This document shows, one piece after another, positions 32,963-42,274 of a DNA stretch of 64,000 bases. The position numbers and the translations under genes were made by a program. Each line of letters opens with the position of its first letter. The first letter of the stretch is position 1. Under the pieces are notes generated by a model. The model was not told the origin of the DNA, made no database searches, and saw nothing but the letters and a program-made list of their open reading frames with translations. This stretch comes from Chloroflexota bacterium (GTDB lineage: Bacteria; Chloroflexota; Limnocylindria; Limnocylindrales; CSP1-4), in contig CANJLL010000003.1 in the NCBI GenBank assembly GCA_947475545.1, forward strand, positions 298,447-362,446, in the 5' to 3' direction.

Positions 32963-34281
32963 GCGCGCCGAGCGCCACATCGGGCGACCGACGCAGCCTC
33001 AGAGTCGGCATGATCCTGTACAGCGATCTGGCGTACGACAGCCGGGTACGGCGCGAGGCCACCTCGCTTGTTCGTGAAGGCCATCGGGTGGTGCTGGTCT
33101 GCCTTGAAGGCACCGAGGGCACCCCGGACCTCCCGCCCGGCGTCGAGGTGATCGTCCGACGGCCCAGCGTGACCACCGTGCTTCCGGGGACCAGGGTGGG
33201 GCGCCCTGATCGCGCCAACGGGCGCCTGTCACGAGGGGTTCGCCAAGCTCGATGGCTCATCGCCTACGTTCGCAACCTGCGCTCCTGGGGCCGCCTTGCC
33301 ATCGACGCCTGCGGCCAAGTCGATGTCTGGCACGCCCACGACCTTCCAGCTCTCGTGGCTATCGCGCCAGTGCTCTCGTCGCGTACGCCAGTCGTCTATG
33401 ACTCGCATGAGCTCTACCTTGAAGCTGGGAGCGCAGCCCTCCTTCCGGGGATCGTGCGGCTGTTGCTCCGCGGATATGAACGCCGTTTGGTTGCACGGGT
33501 TGCCGCCGTCGTCACGGTCAACGAGTCGATCGCGCAAGTCCTGCGGCACCGCTACCGTCCCAGGAGGGTTGTCGTCGTTCACAACGCACCGGAACGGTGG
33601 GATCCCCCGGCCGAGCGACCGCAACAGCTCCGGAACGCGCTCGGACTCACAGCGAGTGTTCCGATCGTCCTGTACCACGGCAGCCTCTCTTCCAGCCGCG
33701 GCCTTCGCGAACTGGCCGAGGCCATGCTCACGGGTGGCCTCGAGGCGGTCCATCTTGCCTACCTCGGGTTTGGGGGGATGACCCAGGAGTTGATCAGACT
33801 CTCCGGGGAACCGCGGTTTGGTGGGCGCATCCACGTCCTGCCGGCGGTCTCGGCGGAGGATCTCCCGGAGTGGGTCGCGTCGGCCGATCTTTGTGTGATG
33901 CCGATCCAGGCGTCCACGCTCAACCATCGCCTGTCCACACCGAACAAGCTGTTTGAGTCCTTGGCCTCGGGCACGCCCGTGGTGGTGAGTGACTTCCCCG
34001 AGATGCGTCCGATCGTCCTCGGCGACCTCGACGGGCCCCTCGGTGAGACGTGCAGCCCCTCGGATCCGTTGAGCATCGGTGAAGCGATCAGCCGGGTGCT
34101 CGATCTGAGCCCAGACGCCTACGCCGACCTGCGCCGCCGCTGCCTCAAGGCCGCCCACGAGCGCTGGAACTGGGAGACCGAATCCGAGCGGCTTCTCGGG
34201 CTCTACGCCGATCTCCCAGATGCCGATGCTCCAACAAGATCGGTCGTCTTCCCGGACCCCTCCCAGTGCGATCGAGGTTGA
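32959..34281 (+). CDS. GT4 glycosyltransferase
   Basis: A 440-residue GT-B glycosyltransferase: DLAYDSRVRREATSLVREGH near the N-terminus, DVWHAHDLPAL and VYDSHELYLE in the acceptor domain, then LYHGSLSSSRGLRELAEA, LSTPNKLFESLASGTPVV and a Pro-Glu in DFPEMRPI in the donor domain. The start is the GTG that overlaps the FemAB stop codon; ATG at 33010 is an alternative. The last 79 nt overlap the convergent O-antigen-ligase-like gene. The sugar specificity is unknown. Confidence 0.85.
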   Translation: MSAPSATSGDRRSLRVGMILYSDLAYDSRVRREATSLVREGHRVVLVCLEGTEGTPDLPPGVEVIVRRPSVTTVLPGTRVGRPDRANGRLSRGVRQARWLIAYVRNLRSWGRLAIDACGQVDVWHAHDLPALVAIAPVLSSRTPVVYDSHELYLEAGSAALLPGIVRLLLRGYERRLVARVAAVVTVNESIAQVLRHRYRPRRVVVVHNAPERWDPPAERPQQLRNALGLTASVPIVLYHGSLSSSRGLRELAEAMLTGGLEAVHLAYLGFGGMTQELIRLSGEPRFGGRIHVLPAVSAEDLPEWVASADLCVMPIQASTLNHRLSTPNKLFESLASGTPVVVSDFPEMRPIVLGDLDGPLGETCSPSDPLSIGEAISRVLDLSPDAYADLRRRCLKAAHERWNWETESERLLGLYADLPDADAPTRSVVFPDPSQCDRG

Positions 34282-35663
34282 AGCGGTCGACCAGCCGACT
34301 CCCTGACAACTTGCTGAGGGCTGATGGAACCGGCCATAGGGATCGTCAGCACGAGGGCTAGCAGCCCGAACGTCATTCGGTCGGAGAAAATATCGCCGCT
34401 GACCATGGCTTCGACTAGCACGAGCCAAAGTAGCAGTCGCACAGTACGACTCGCGTTCTCGGCAGGAAGCCGGCGCGTCAGGGCCACGAGCAAGAGTCCG
34501 ATGAACAGGATCAAGCCGGTCAAGCCGAACTCTGCCGCCACCTGAAGGAGCGCATTGTGCGGGTAGTCAGATGGCCCGACAGCCATGAACCCAGCCGTGC
34601 CGGCGCCCAGGATGGGCCGATCTTGGAACATCGAGAGCGCAAACCCGAATAGGGCGACACGGGTCTGGGACGACAAGTCGGCATCCAGCGCATACGGATC
34701 ACCAGAAATCGAGCTTTGGATCGTGTCGCCGAAGGATGCGAATCTTCCCAGGGAGTTGAGGGGAAGTTCGGGCGCGACGACGATGGCGATGATGATTGAC
34801 GCCAACGCGATCGAAGTGAGGCCGGCAACCCGTCTCCGACTTACCCGCCGAACCAAAACGACGGATCGGATTGCGACGAGCAAGGCAAGAGTCGCGAGCG
34901 CAAGAACCGGCCCGCGCGATCCTGAAGCGAGGGCCACGATCAGGCCCAACGGGATCAGGACTACCGCTATCGTCCGGATTGCCCTGCGCCCCTCCCGGAT
35001 CACAAACGACGCGCTGATCAACACAGTCAGGATGGGCGCCAATGCAGTCTGGATTGTGTTCATTCCGAGCACGGTGAGTCTTGTTGTGCTGGATAGTTGA
35101 GCGAGGCCCAGGACGATGACGATTGCGCCCATCCCGAAGCACGTCCACAGGAAATCGCGGACGTGTCGTGGCTCCGAACCGACCCTCAAGGCGGCCGGGA
35201 GCAGTGGCAGCACGACCAGGGCCCAATAGGTCACCGCGCTCCGGAGCGCCAGCTCCTGACTGGGAGCGTAGAGGGTTCCGCCGAGCATCAGAATGCCGAC
35301 CGCGGCCCAGAGGGCCAACCCTACTCGCGACACTCTGCCCGACCCGCGGTGGCGAATGACCGGGATGACTTGCCCAAGATTGAGCAGCGCGAGCACGACG
35401 GTGATGTCGACGGGGGCAGCCGTCGCTATGGCCCCCTTGTAGAACGGAATGAGCAGGTAGGCTGCAAGCAGCAGTCCAGGTCTTTGAACGGCCGCAAAGG
35501 TCGCCACGATCGCGCCAAAGAGGGTCGCGATGGCAATCCAACTGCCAAAGACTACGCCGAAGACGGCGGCGGCCGAGGACACTAGAGCGATCGCCAGAAT
35601 GGCCCTGGCGCAGAGAACGGCGTCGCGGACGAGCCCGACCATCACCCAACCTCTGGGGAGCAT
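34203..35663 (-). CDS. O-antigen ligase / Wzy polymerase-like membrane protein
   Basis: A roughly 486-residue membrane protein with about 10-12 helices and the Wzy_C/WaaL-type outer loop near ILGAGTAGFMAVGPSDYPHN, where Tyr-Pro-His-Asn is the usual family landmark. It would polymerise or ligate lipid-linked repeats outside the membrane. Starts at 35663 (ATG), 35699 (ATG), 35723 (TTG) and 35642 (ATG) are all open; the Shine-Dalgarno evidence is weak for each. It overlaps the GT4 gene tail-to-tail by 79 nt. Confidence 0.8.
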   Translation of the reverse strand: MLPRGWVMVGLVRDAVLCARAILAIALVSSAAAVFGVVFGSWIAIATLFGAIVATFAAVQRPGLLLAAYLLIPFYKGAIATAAPVDITVVLALLNLGQVIPVIRHRGSGRVSRVGLALWAAVGILMLGGTLYAPSQELALRSAVTYWALVVLPLLPAALRVGSEPRHVRDFLWTCFGMGAIVIVLGLAQLSSTTRLTVLGMNTIQTALAPILTVLISASFVIREGRRAIRTIAVVLIPLGLIVALASGSRGPVLALATLALLVAIRSVVLVRRVSRRRVAGLTSIALASIIIAIVVAPELPLNSLGRFASFGDTIQSSISGDPYALDADLSSQTRVALFGFALSMFQDRPILGAGTAGFMAVGPSDYPHNALLQVAAEFGLTGLILFIGLLLVALTRRLPAENASRTVRLLLWLVLVEAMVSGDIFSDRMTFGLLALVLTIPMAGSISPQQVVRESAGRPLQPRSHWEGSGKTTDLVGASASGRSA

Positions 35664-35783
35664 CCGGCGAGTGCTGTCATGGTCTGGACTTGGACCCATT
35701 GTTGGAGCAGCTGTGGCGCCCAACCCCGGAGGACCGTGGACTCAAGCAGGTCCCCATACGGCGTCGCCCACGCTCCGCGATCA

Positions 35784-37169
35784 TCAGGCCTTCTGCCGTT
35801 CCGAGTCGCTCAAAGCGCGGCTGGCAAGCGCGTGGTAGACGATGTAACCGGCTACAGATGCCGCGGTTAGCAAGGCGACGCCAGCCTCCAAGGATGGCCG
35901 TGTCAGGACGCACAGGCCGACCGCCGTGGCAATCAGCCCGAGGCGGATTGTCTCGCGGATGGCGACGAGGTCCTGTCGCTCCAGGACGTCGTATACAGCC
36001 CCGAGCGGGCTTGACGCCAATTGCACCAGATACAGGGGGCTGGAGATAGAGAAGATGACGCCAGCTTGCGTCCAGTCGGGGCCGAACACAACCGGGAACG
36101 CAATTGGCGCGAGGACGGCTGCCAGCACCACGAAGGGAGCGCCAATGAGGAGCAGCCTTCGTTCCGCGACTTCCGTCTGACGCCGAAGGCCGTCCGCCCT
36201 CGCTTCCCCTCGTTCGATCACGGTGACGAGGAAGTCCTGTGCGACCGAGACGGCGATGACCGCGAGAGGGACCCCTGCGACGCGCTGCACAAGCAGGAAC
36301 TGTCCACCTGACGACGCGCCGTAAAGGGCAACGACCGCCAATGTGGGAACTTGCAGCGTCAACACGTTGAGGAGGGCCGCTGGGCCTGCCGCGAGTGGAA
36401 AGTTCTTGTAGCGGACGGTTGGGCCGAGGGAGTAGTGAAACCCTCCCATGCGAGGCAGCCACTGGCGCCATACCCGAACCGTACCGAACAACCCGACGAT
36501 GCGGCCCAGGGCGTCGCCAACGATCAGGCCGAGCGGGGATCCGAGAAGGCCCAGCGCCAATTGACTGAAGACGATGCTCCCGGATTGGGTGAACCGTGAC
36601 AGGGAGATTGTCGTCACGTCGGCTCGACGGGTAGCCAGAGCGCTCGTGACTTGGTACATGCCCAACGCGAAGACTGATATGGCCGCACAGAATGCCACTA
36701 CGGGCCGGGCCTCTGGAATCGTCGGTGCGATCAGGGGCAGGGCGGCGTAGAGGGCGACACCGGTCGCGACTGCAACACCCACCGACGCGGCGATCGAGAC
36801 CAGCGTCAGGACTGCAGCGTCCCGGTCGTCCACCGGAAGCGCAATGGCCGTCGAGTACCTCATCGTCGCTAGGCTGGCTGCGACTCCGATCGCCGCCATG
36901 GCGACCCCATATGCTCCAAAGTCCGCTGGAGAGTAGATGCGCGCCAGGAATGGCGCCGCCAGCAGGGCAACGCCTTGGGCGGCGATTGCACCAGCTGTGA
37001 GCATCACGATGCGCCGTCGGGCCACACGGCCCACCAGACCGCCGACTCTGCCCAAGGCGGGCTCGGCCCACGCGTCGGTGGTCAAGCCCACGGCGCCAAT
37101 TGGTGCGTCGACCTCCCCGGGGACAGATGAGTCACCGCCCCACAGCCCTGGCCTTCGAGCGTTACCCAC
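35784..37169 (-). CDS. Wzx-like polysaccharide flippase
   Basis: A 461-residue MATE-like membrane protein with about 12 helices, matching the polysaccharide flippase family: the first helix starts at VMLTAGAIAAQGVALLAAP, followed by FLARIYSPADFGAYG. The C-terminal helices end ALASRALSDSERQKA. It would flip lipid-linked glycan repeats across the membrane for the polymerase 120 nt downstream. The GTG start at 37169 has GGAGG 12 nt upstream. The first 45 residues are polar and unusual for the family. Confidence 0.83.
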   Translation of the reverse strand: MGNARRPGLWGGDSSVPGEVDAPIGAVGLTTDAWAEPALGRVGGLVGRVARRRIVMLTAGAIAAQGVALLAAPFLARIYSPADFGAYGVAMAAIGVAASLATMRYSTAIALPVDDRDAAVLTLVSIAASVGVAVATGVALYAALPLIAPTIPEARPVVAFCAAISVFALGMYQVTSALATRRADVTTISLSRFTQSGSIVFSQLALGLLGSPLGLIVGDALGRIVGLFGTVRVWRQWLPRMGGFHYSLGPTVRYKNFPLAAGPAALLNVLTLQVPTLAVVALYGASSGGQFLLVQRVAGVPLAVIAVSVAQDFLVTVIERGEARADGLRRQTEVAERRLLLIGAPFVVLAAVLAPIAFPVVFGPDWTQAGVIFSISSPLYLVQLASSPLGAVYDVLERQDLVAIRETIRLGLIATAVGLCVLTRPSLEAGVALLTAASVAGYIVYHALASRALSDSERQKA

Positions 37170-37230
37170 GGGGCAGTAAAACCTCCGGCGCGGGATTGCT
37201 AGCTGCTACGACAGTGCCCTCGCCCGGGTC

Positions 37231-38880
37231 TCATGTGTGATCGCCGCCTGTTGGATCGACGCCTGAGGTCCTACTGTCGCCCCTCGCGTTCCTCTGGGCA
37301 CCCTTCCCGCCACCCTTCCCGTCCCCGCCCTTGCCGTAGCTCCCGTAGTAGTCGTAGTAATACGACCCGCCGCCGCGACCCTCCGACAGCCGGTTGAGGG
37401 CCACGCCCAGCGTCTTTGCGCCGGCCTTGGCCAGCGCCTCGCGGGCGGCCTGGACGGCGCCGCGTCGCGTCTTCCCCGCGTAGATCACGAAGAGCGTGCC
37501 GTCCGTGATGGACGACAGGATGGCCGCGTCCGTCACCGCCTGGAGGGGCGGGCTGTCCACGACAACCAGGTCCGAGGCGGCAATCAGTCGCTCCAGGACT
37601 GCCAGCGTCCGCTTGGATCCCAGCAGCTCCGCCGGATTGGGCGGCAGCGGGCCGGTGGTGATCACGAGCAGGTTCTCCTGCTCCGTTGGCTGGGCGACGT
37701 TGGCCAGGTTGGCCTCGTCCGAGCGGATCAGGTCCGACAGTCCCTGGGCGTTGGGCAAGTTGAAGATCCGGTGGACACCGGGCCTGCGGAAGTCCGCGTC
37801 GATCAGCAGCGTCCGGCGGCCGGCCTGGGCGAAGACCACCGCGAGGTTGGCGGCCGTGGTCGTCTTGCCCTCGCCCGGGATCGCGCTCGTCACGAGCAGC
37901 GTGCGGACCGGGGTATCCACGGCCGCGAACTCCACGTTGGTGCGCAGGGTCCGGTACGCCTCCGCATCACGTGATCGTGGATAGAGGATGGTGGCCAGCC
38001 GGTAGATCTCGCTCTTGCCCTTGGCAGCGCGCATCTTGGGGACCAGCCCGAGGGTGGGCAGCCCCACGATGGCCTCGACGTCGGCCGCGTTCTTGAGGCT
38101 GTCGTCCAGGTACTCGATGACGAACGCCAGGCCCAGGGCCAGGAGGAGGCCGGCAAGCGCGGCCAGGACGGTGTTGAGGAGGACCCGCGGCGAGGCGGCG
38201 TCCACGGCCGCCGTGGCCGGGTCCACCACGGTGATGAGGGTGGAGGAGGACTGGGAGAGGCCCAGGAGCAGGGCGTACGACTGGCGCAGGCTGGTCACCC
38301 GGCCCTGCAGGACCTGGAGCGTCTGCTCGTCCGCGGTGGACCGGAACATGAGGGCCGTGAGGCGGTCGATCCCCGCCTGGGTCTCGCTGATCTGGACCTG
38401 GGTGGCCTTGATCTGGTCGCGCACGAAGGTGGCCGCCGCCCCGCTCTGGCCGGAGACCGCGTCCGAGGCCACCCCCAGCTGGTCCGCCAGGGAGTTGGCG
38501 ATGTCCGCGGCCCGGCCGGGGTCGCCGTCCTGTGCCGTGATGGTGACCAGGGTGGAGTTGAGCGGCGCGCTGGCCACGATGCGCTTGCGCAGGTCCGCCG
38601 GCGTGATCCCCAGCTTGGTCTCGTCGATGACGTGGGCCAGGATGGGCGCGGTGAGCGCCAGGTCGGCGTAGGTCTGGGAGATCCGCTGGCTGACCAGGAT
38701 GTCGTTGTAGTTGGGGTTGGCCGTGCTCAGGGACTGGCCCACGATCAGGGTGACCTTGGCCTCGTAGACCTTGGGCAGCGCCGAGGAGACCAGGTACGCG
38801 GACGCACCGGCCAGCAGGATGCTCGCGATCAGGAACCAGAACCAGGAGCGGATGACGGCGAGCTGGCGGCGGAGTTCCAT
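37231..38880 (-). CDS. Wzz/Wzc-type chain-length regulator with tyrosine autokinase
   Basis: A 549-residue single-chain bacterial tyrosine kinase. It has the Wzz domain between two membrane helices (about 14-34 and 233-257). The cytoplasmic kinase domain has Walker A GEGKTT at 336-341, Walker A' DADFRRP and Walker B VVVDSPP. A C-terminal tyrosine cluster (YYYDYYGSYG, about 510-519) is the autophosphorylation tail. It controls chain length and export of the polysaccharide. No phosphatase or outer-membrane Wza gene is seen nearby. The gene is the last minus-strand member of the polysaccharide locus. Confidence 0.9.
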   Translation of the reverse strand: MELRRQLAVIRSWFWFLIASILLAGASAYLVSSALPKVYEAKVTLIVGQSLSTANPNYNDILVSQRISQTYADLALTAPILAHVIDETKLGITPADLRKRIVASAPLNSTLVTITAQDGDPGRAADIANSLADQLGVASDAVSGQSGAAATFVRDQIKATQVQISETQAGIDRLTALMFRSTADEQTLQVLQGRVTSLRQSYALLLGLSQSSSTLITVVDPATAAVDAASPRVLLNTVLAALAGLLLALGLAFVIEYLDDSLKNAADVEAIVGLPTLGLVPKMRAAKGKSEIYRLATILYPRSRDAEAYRTLRTNVEFAAVDTPVRTLLVTSAIPGEGKTTTAANLAVVFAQAGRRTLLIDADFRRPGVHRIFNLPNAQGLSDLIRSDEANLANVAQPTEQENLLVITTGPLPPNPAELLGSKRTLAVLERLIAASDLVVVDSPPLQAVTDAAILSSITDGTLFVIYAGKTRRGAVQAAREALAKAGAKTLGVALNRLSEGRGGGSYYYDYYGSYGKGGDGKGGGKGAQRNARGDSRTSGVDPTGGDHT

Positions 38881-38977
38881 GGGGCTTGGAATCCCTCAGG
38901 TGGGGGCACGCGCGGCAGGCCGAGTATAGGCGCGCGTGCTACGGATCCGGCCAGGGCCGGTGGGCGGGCGGATTGGC

Positions 38978-39757
38978 TCAGGGCGCTCGGGGGATCACCA
39001 GCCGGTCGCCGGCCATGATCAGGTCAGGGTGCGTGAGATGGTTGGCCTCGATGATCGCGGTCACGGTGACCTTGTAGCGCGCCGCGATGGTGCCCAGGTT
39101 CTCGCCGCTGGTGACCGTGTGGACGATTGGCGTGGCGGCCGGGGCGATGGTGGGGGAGGCGGAGCCGCCGGGGAGCGGGCTGCCGGTCCGGGCCACCGTG
39201 GGGGCCGCCGTGGGGGCCGCCGTGGGGGCGGGCGTGGGCGGCGTGCTGGGTGCCATGGAGGGGGCTTCGCGGGCCGCCATTGACGGCTGGGTCAGGGGGA
39301 CCACCGCGCCGCCGTTGGGATCCAGGCCCGGCTGGCCGTCGCTGACCACGCCAAACGCCGCGATGGACGCCAGGATGGCGGCCGCCCCAATCAGGACGGC
39401 GGCCGCCCCAACGATGGCCGGTGACGCGATGAGGGTTGGCACCGTGATGCTGGTCCGCCACGGTGGGCGCGCTTTGGTGCCCCCGGTGCCCTTGGTGCCG
39501 TAGGCGCCCCCGTCCGGGGCGGCCGGGCCCTGGCGCGGAGCACCGGCCCCGGCCAGGCCCGCCCGGACAAAGCTGTCGCACCGCGGAGAGGCGGTCACCA
39601 GGCACGTGCCGGCCTGCCACTCCTGGCTCACCGTGACGGGCCTGGCACCGGCATAGCAGCGGTGAGCCGGGCTGCTGAAGGCAAACCGCGTCCGCGGATC
39701 CCCCTCAAGACCCAGGTACGGGCAGGCGCCGGCCATGGCGGGGCCAGTCGCGATCAT
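38978..39757 (-). CDS. LysM protein with N-terminal CPYLG/HRC module
   Basis: A 259-residue protein: an N-terminal Cys-rich module (CPYLG, HRC, CL and C, about 12-63) matching the one at 19510-19896, a linker, a membrane helix (about 110-136), a Pro/Ala/Thr repeat (PTAAPTAAPT) and a C-terminal LysM domain (HTVTSGENLGTIAARYKVTV to LVIPRAP) that binds peptidoglycan or similar glycans. The topology predicts the Cys-rich module inside and LysM outside. It is upstream of the Wzc-like gene by 97 nt on the same strand. Confidence 0.82.
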   Translation of the reverse strand: MIATGPAMAGACPYLGLEGDPRTRFAFSSPAHRCYAGARPVTVSQEWQAGTCLVTASPRCDSFVRAGLAGAGAPRQGPAAPDGGAYGTKGTGGTKARPPWRTSITVPTLIASPAIVGAAAVLIGAAAILASIAAFGVVSDGQPGLDPNGGAVVPLTQPSMAAREAPSMAPSTPPTPAPTAAPTAAPTVARTGSPLPGGSASPTIAPAATPIVHTVTSGENLGTIAARYKVTVTAIIEANHLTHPDLIMAGDRLVIPRAP

Positions 39758-39893
39758 TGCCGGGAGCCCTGGGACCGCGCTGCCGCGGCGCGGCCAGGGT
39801 CCGTGTCGTGCGCCAAGTGCATTGCCACATAGTAGGCCTTGGCCGGGGGTGCAACTGGCGCCGCGTGCCAGGCGTCAGGCCGCGGACCAGGCG

Positions 39894-40580
39894 TCAGGCC
39901 GTGATCCGGTAGCCAACCCCGCGGATGGCGCTGACCCGGGGGCCGCCCGCGGCCGCCACCTTGGCCCGCAATCGCGCGATGTGCGGCTTCAGCCAGAGCA
40001 GGTCCGGGTCCGGCTCCGCCGGCCAGCCGGTGCGCGCCAGCTGCAGGTGCGGGACCACGTCGCCCCCGGCGCGGACCAGCGCCTCCAGGAGGCGGTACTC
40101 GGTGGGAGTGAGGCTCACCGGGGTGCTCCCCACGGCGGCCTCGTGCCGGCCGGGATCCAGCCGCAGCGGGCCCGCCTCCAGCGGCCCGTCGCCGGGGTCA
40201 CCCGCCCGGAACACCCGGCGCATCAGCGCGTCGATCCTGGCCAGCAGCTCGCGGCGGCCAAAGGGCTTCACCAGGTAGTCGTCGGCCCCAATGCGCAGGG
40301 CCCGCACCTTGGCGTCCTCGCTGCTCTCGCCGGAGACCACCATGATCGGGGCGTTGCCGGCGGCCCGCATCTGGCCGGCCACGGTGAAGCCGTCGGGGCC
40401 GGGCATGGCCAGGTCCAGCAGCACCAGGTCGGGGTGGTCCTCGCGGAAGCGTCGGACGGCGGTCAGGCCGTCGTAGGCGGTGATGACCTGGTGGCCTTCG
40501 GTGCCCACCAGCGCGCTGATGGCGCCCACCATGGCGGGGTCGTCGTCCACCACCAGGATGCGCAGGCTGCGCCCGGTCAT
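39894..40580 (-). CDS. OmpR-family response regulator
   Basis: A 228-residue two-domain regulator. The receiver has acidic pocket Asp12/Asp13, phospho-acceptor Asp56 (LLDLAMP), and Lys105 in YLVKPFG. The winged-helix DNA-binding domain includes LTPTEYRLLEALVRAGGD and ends RVSAIRGVGYRI. The ATG at 40580 overlaps the kinase gene by ATGA (40577-40580); an upstream in-frame start lies inside the kinase gene. Its targets cannot be read from this window. Confidence 0.92.
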   Translation of the reverse strand: MTGRSLRILVVDDDPAMVGAISALVGTEGHQVITAYDGLTAVRRFREDHPDLVLLDLAMPGPDGFTVAGQMRAAGNAPIMVVSGESSEDAKVRALRIGADDYLVKPFGRRELLARIDALMRRVFRAGDPGDGPLEAGPLRLDPGRHEAAVGSTPVSLTPTEYRLLEALVRAGGDVVPHLQLARTGWPAEPDPDLLWLKPHIARLRAKVAAAGGPRVSAIRGVGYRITA

Positions 40581-41911
40581 GGGGTTGCCGCGGGCAGCGA
40601 GACCACGAACCGCGCGCCCCCGGCCGCGCCGGCCGGCTCGCACCAAACCCGGCCGCCCATGGATTCGGCCAGCCGCTTGGCCGCGTACAGTCCAATCCCG
40701 GACCCGCGCGCCGTCTGCGTGTCGCGCCGGGCGTAGGGCTCAAAGATCCGCTCGCGCCATTCGTCGGGGATGCCCGGCCCCTGGTCGCTCACGCCCAGCC
40801 GCGCCGTGCCGTCCACCACGGCCCAGTCCAGCGTGATCGCGGTGTCGGGCGGCGCGTACTTCACCGCGTTCTCCACCAGGTGTTCCACGATCTGGCGCAG
40901 CCGCGACGGGTCGGCCATGGCCTGAACCGCCGCGTCGGACCGAATCTCCAGGCGGTGCCGGCCCAGGATGGGGCCAATGGATCGAACCACGTCGGCGACC
41001 ACCGAGGGGACGTCGACCGCCTCGACATCCGCGGGCTGGTCGGGCACCACGCGGACGGAGGCCAGGATGGAATCCACCAGCCGGTCCAGGCGCTCCACCT
41101 GCTCCAGCGTCCCGGCGTGCCACTGCTTGCGGAGGGCGCGGCGCTCCGGGTCGCGTGACCGGCGGCCGCGCAAGTCGGGCTCCTCGGCCAGGAGGTCCGC
41201 GTAGGCGCGTACCACGGCGACCGGCGTCCGCAGCTCGTGGGTGACCAGGGCAATCAGCTCCGCGCGCGCCTCGTCCAGCGCCTTCAGCTCCGCGGCGCGC
41301 GCCTCGGCTTCCTGCTGCTGGCGGCCCTTCTCCACGATGCCGGCCAGCAGGTCCGCGATGGCTCCGACGTGATCGACGTCCGATTCGGTGAAGAACCGGA
41401 GCCGCTCCATCTGAATGTTGAGGACACCGACCGTGGCGTCGTTCCAGACCAGCGGGGCCGACAGCATCGAGGTGACGAACCGGCGCTGGTCGATGCCGCG
41501 GACCCACAGGAAGCGCGGATCCAGCTTCACGTCCGGGATCACCAGGGCCTGGCGGGTCTGGGCGACGCGGCCGGTGACGCCTTCGCCAACGGGAATGCGG
41601 GCCCGGCCAATCTGGTGGCGGTCCAGCCCGTTGGTGGCCGCCAGCGTCAGGTTGGCGCCGTCCCGATCCACCAGGTAGAGGGAGGAGACATCGGCGCGGA
41701 GCGCGTCACGGGTCTCGTCCACCACGATCTTGAGGAGCGCGTCCCAGGTCCGGGCCGTGGTGGCCAGGCGGGCGACACGGTGCAGGAAGCGCAGTTGCTC
41801 CAGCTGCTCTTCGGCCGAGCCGGCGGGCCCGTCGCCCGTGTCGGGCCGGTTGTCTGGCCTGCTGCCTGGCCGGGTGTCGGGCCGTCCTCGGCCGGCCTTC
41901 GGAGTCTCCAC
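40577..41911 (-). CDS. GAF-domain sensor histidine kinase
   Basis: A 444-residue cytoplasmic kinase without membrane helices. The GAF domain (about 45-200) includes DVSSLYLVDRDGANLTLAA and VGEGVTGRV. A short coiled coil leads to HisKA with the phospho-His in VTHELRTPVAVV. HATPase_c has N-box ENAVKYAP, G1 SDQGPGIP and G2 GSGIGLYAAKRL. The GTG at 41911 is chosen because longer frames run into the initiator tRNA; no strong ribosome site is seen. It pairs with the overlapping OmpR-type regulator. The GAF ligand is unknown. Confidence 0.88.
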   Translation of the reverse strand: METPKAGRGRPDTRPGSRPDNRPDTGDGPAGSAEEQLEQLRFLHRVARLATTARTWDALLKIVVDETRDALRADVSSLYLVDRDGANLTLAATNGLDRHQIGRARIPVGEGVTGRVAQTRQALVIPDVKLDPRFLWVRGIDQRRFVTSMLSAPLVWNDATVGVLNIQMERLRFFTESDVDHVGAIADLLAGIVEKGRQQQEAEARAAELKALDEARAELIALVTHELRTPVAVVRAYADLLAEEPDLRGRRSRDPERRALRKQWHAGTLEQVERLDRLVDSILASVRVVPDQPADVEAVDVPSVVADVVRSIGPILGRHRLEIRSDAAVQAMADPSRLRQIVEHLVENAVKYAPPDTAITLDWAVVDGTARLGVSDQGPGIPDEWRERIFEPYARRDTQTARGSGIGLYAAKRLAESMGGRVWCEPAGAAGGARFVVSLPAATP

Positions 41912-42021
41912 ATGTGCACGATACAGACAATCCGCCCGGCGATGCCGCGGACCCGGGGGTGGGCGCGCGGAGGGCGCCTGCCGGGCGGATGGGCCCGTTT
42001 GCAGGAATCGGTCCGTGCCCC

Positions 42022-42027
42022 TACACT
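42022..42027 (+). promoter_or_regulatory. -10 box of the initiator tRNA
   Basis: TACACT ends 5 nt before the first base of the tRNA. The spacing matches the tRNA-Lys promoter. Confidence 0.4.
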
Positions 42028-42032
42028 CCGCA

Positions 42033-42107
42033 AGCGGGGTGGAGCAGCGGCAGCTCGTCGGGCTCATAACCCGAAGGTCGGCGGTTCGAATCCGTCCCCC
42101 GCAACCA
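42033..42107 (+). tRNA. initiator tRNA-fMet (anticodon CAU)
   Basis: A 75-nt tRNA with encoded CCA. The anticodon loop is CTCATAA, with three G-C pairs in the stem next to it, the initiator hallmark. The first and last acceptor bases do not pair: they are A1 and A72, where most bacteria have C1 and A72. D stem GAGC/GCTC and T loop TTCGAAT are normal. Confidence 0.93.
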
Positions 42108-42120
42108 AGCCTTTCTCTTC

Positions 42121-42160
42121 GAACCCCGGGATCCCACCCCTCCCGGGGTTCTTCTTTTTC
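42121..42160 (+). terminator. intrinsic terminator after the initiator tRNA
   Basis: A perfect 11-bp stem (42121-42131 with 42141-42151) with a 9-nt loop is followed by TTCTTTTTC. This is the best rho-independent terminator in the window. Confidence 0.9.
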
Positions 42161-42274
42161 CCGCGATTGCCGCGTCCTTCGATCCCCTCCTGGCTCCCGG
42201 CCGCGGACGCCAAGCGAGGCGGGATCGCTCCCGCCTCGTCCCGGCTGCTGGTCGCGCGTGCCGCGCGACGGGTG

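Noticed and set aside
39150..39260. A CRISPR-like or tandem repeat array in the LysM gene
   Set aside because: The repeats are short in-frame PTAAPT-type codon repeats of a linker, not spacer-separated palindromes.
41912..42067. A longer histidine kinase starting near 42067
   Set aside because: It would read through the initiator tRNA on the opposite strand, and its extra residues are low-complexity.
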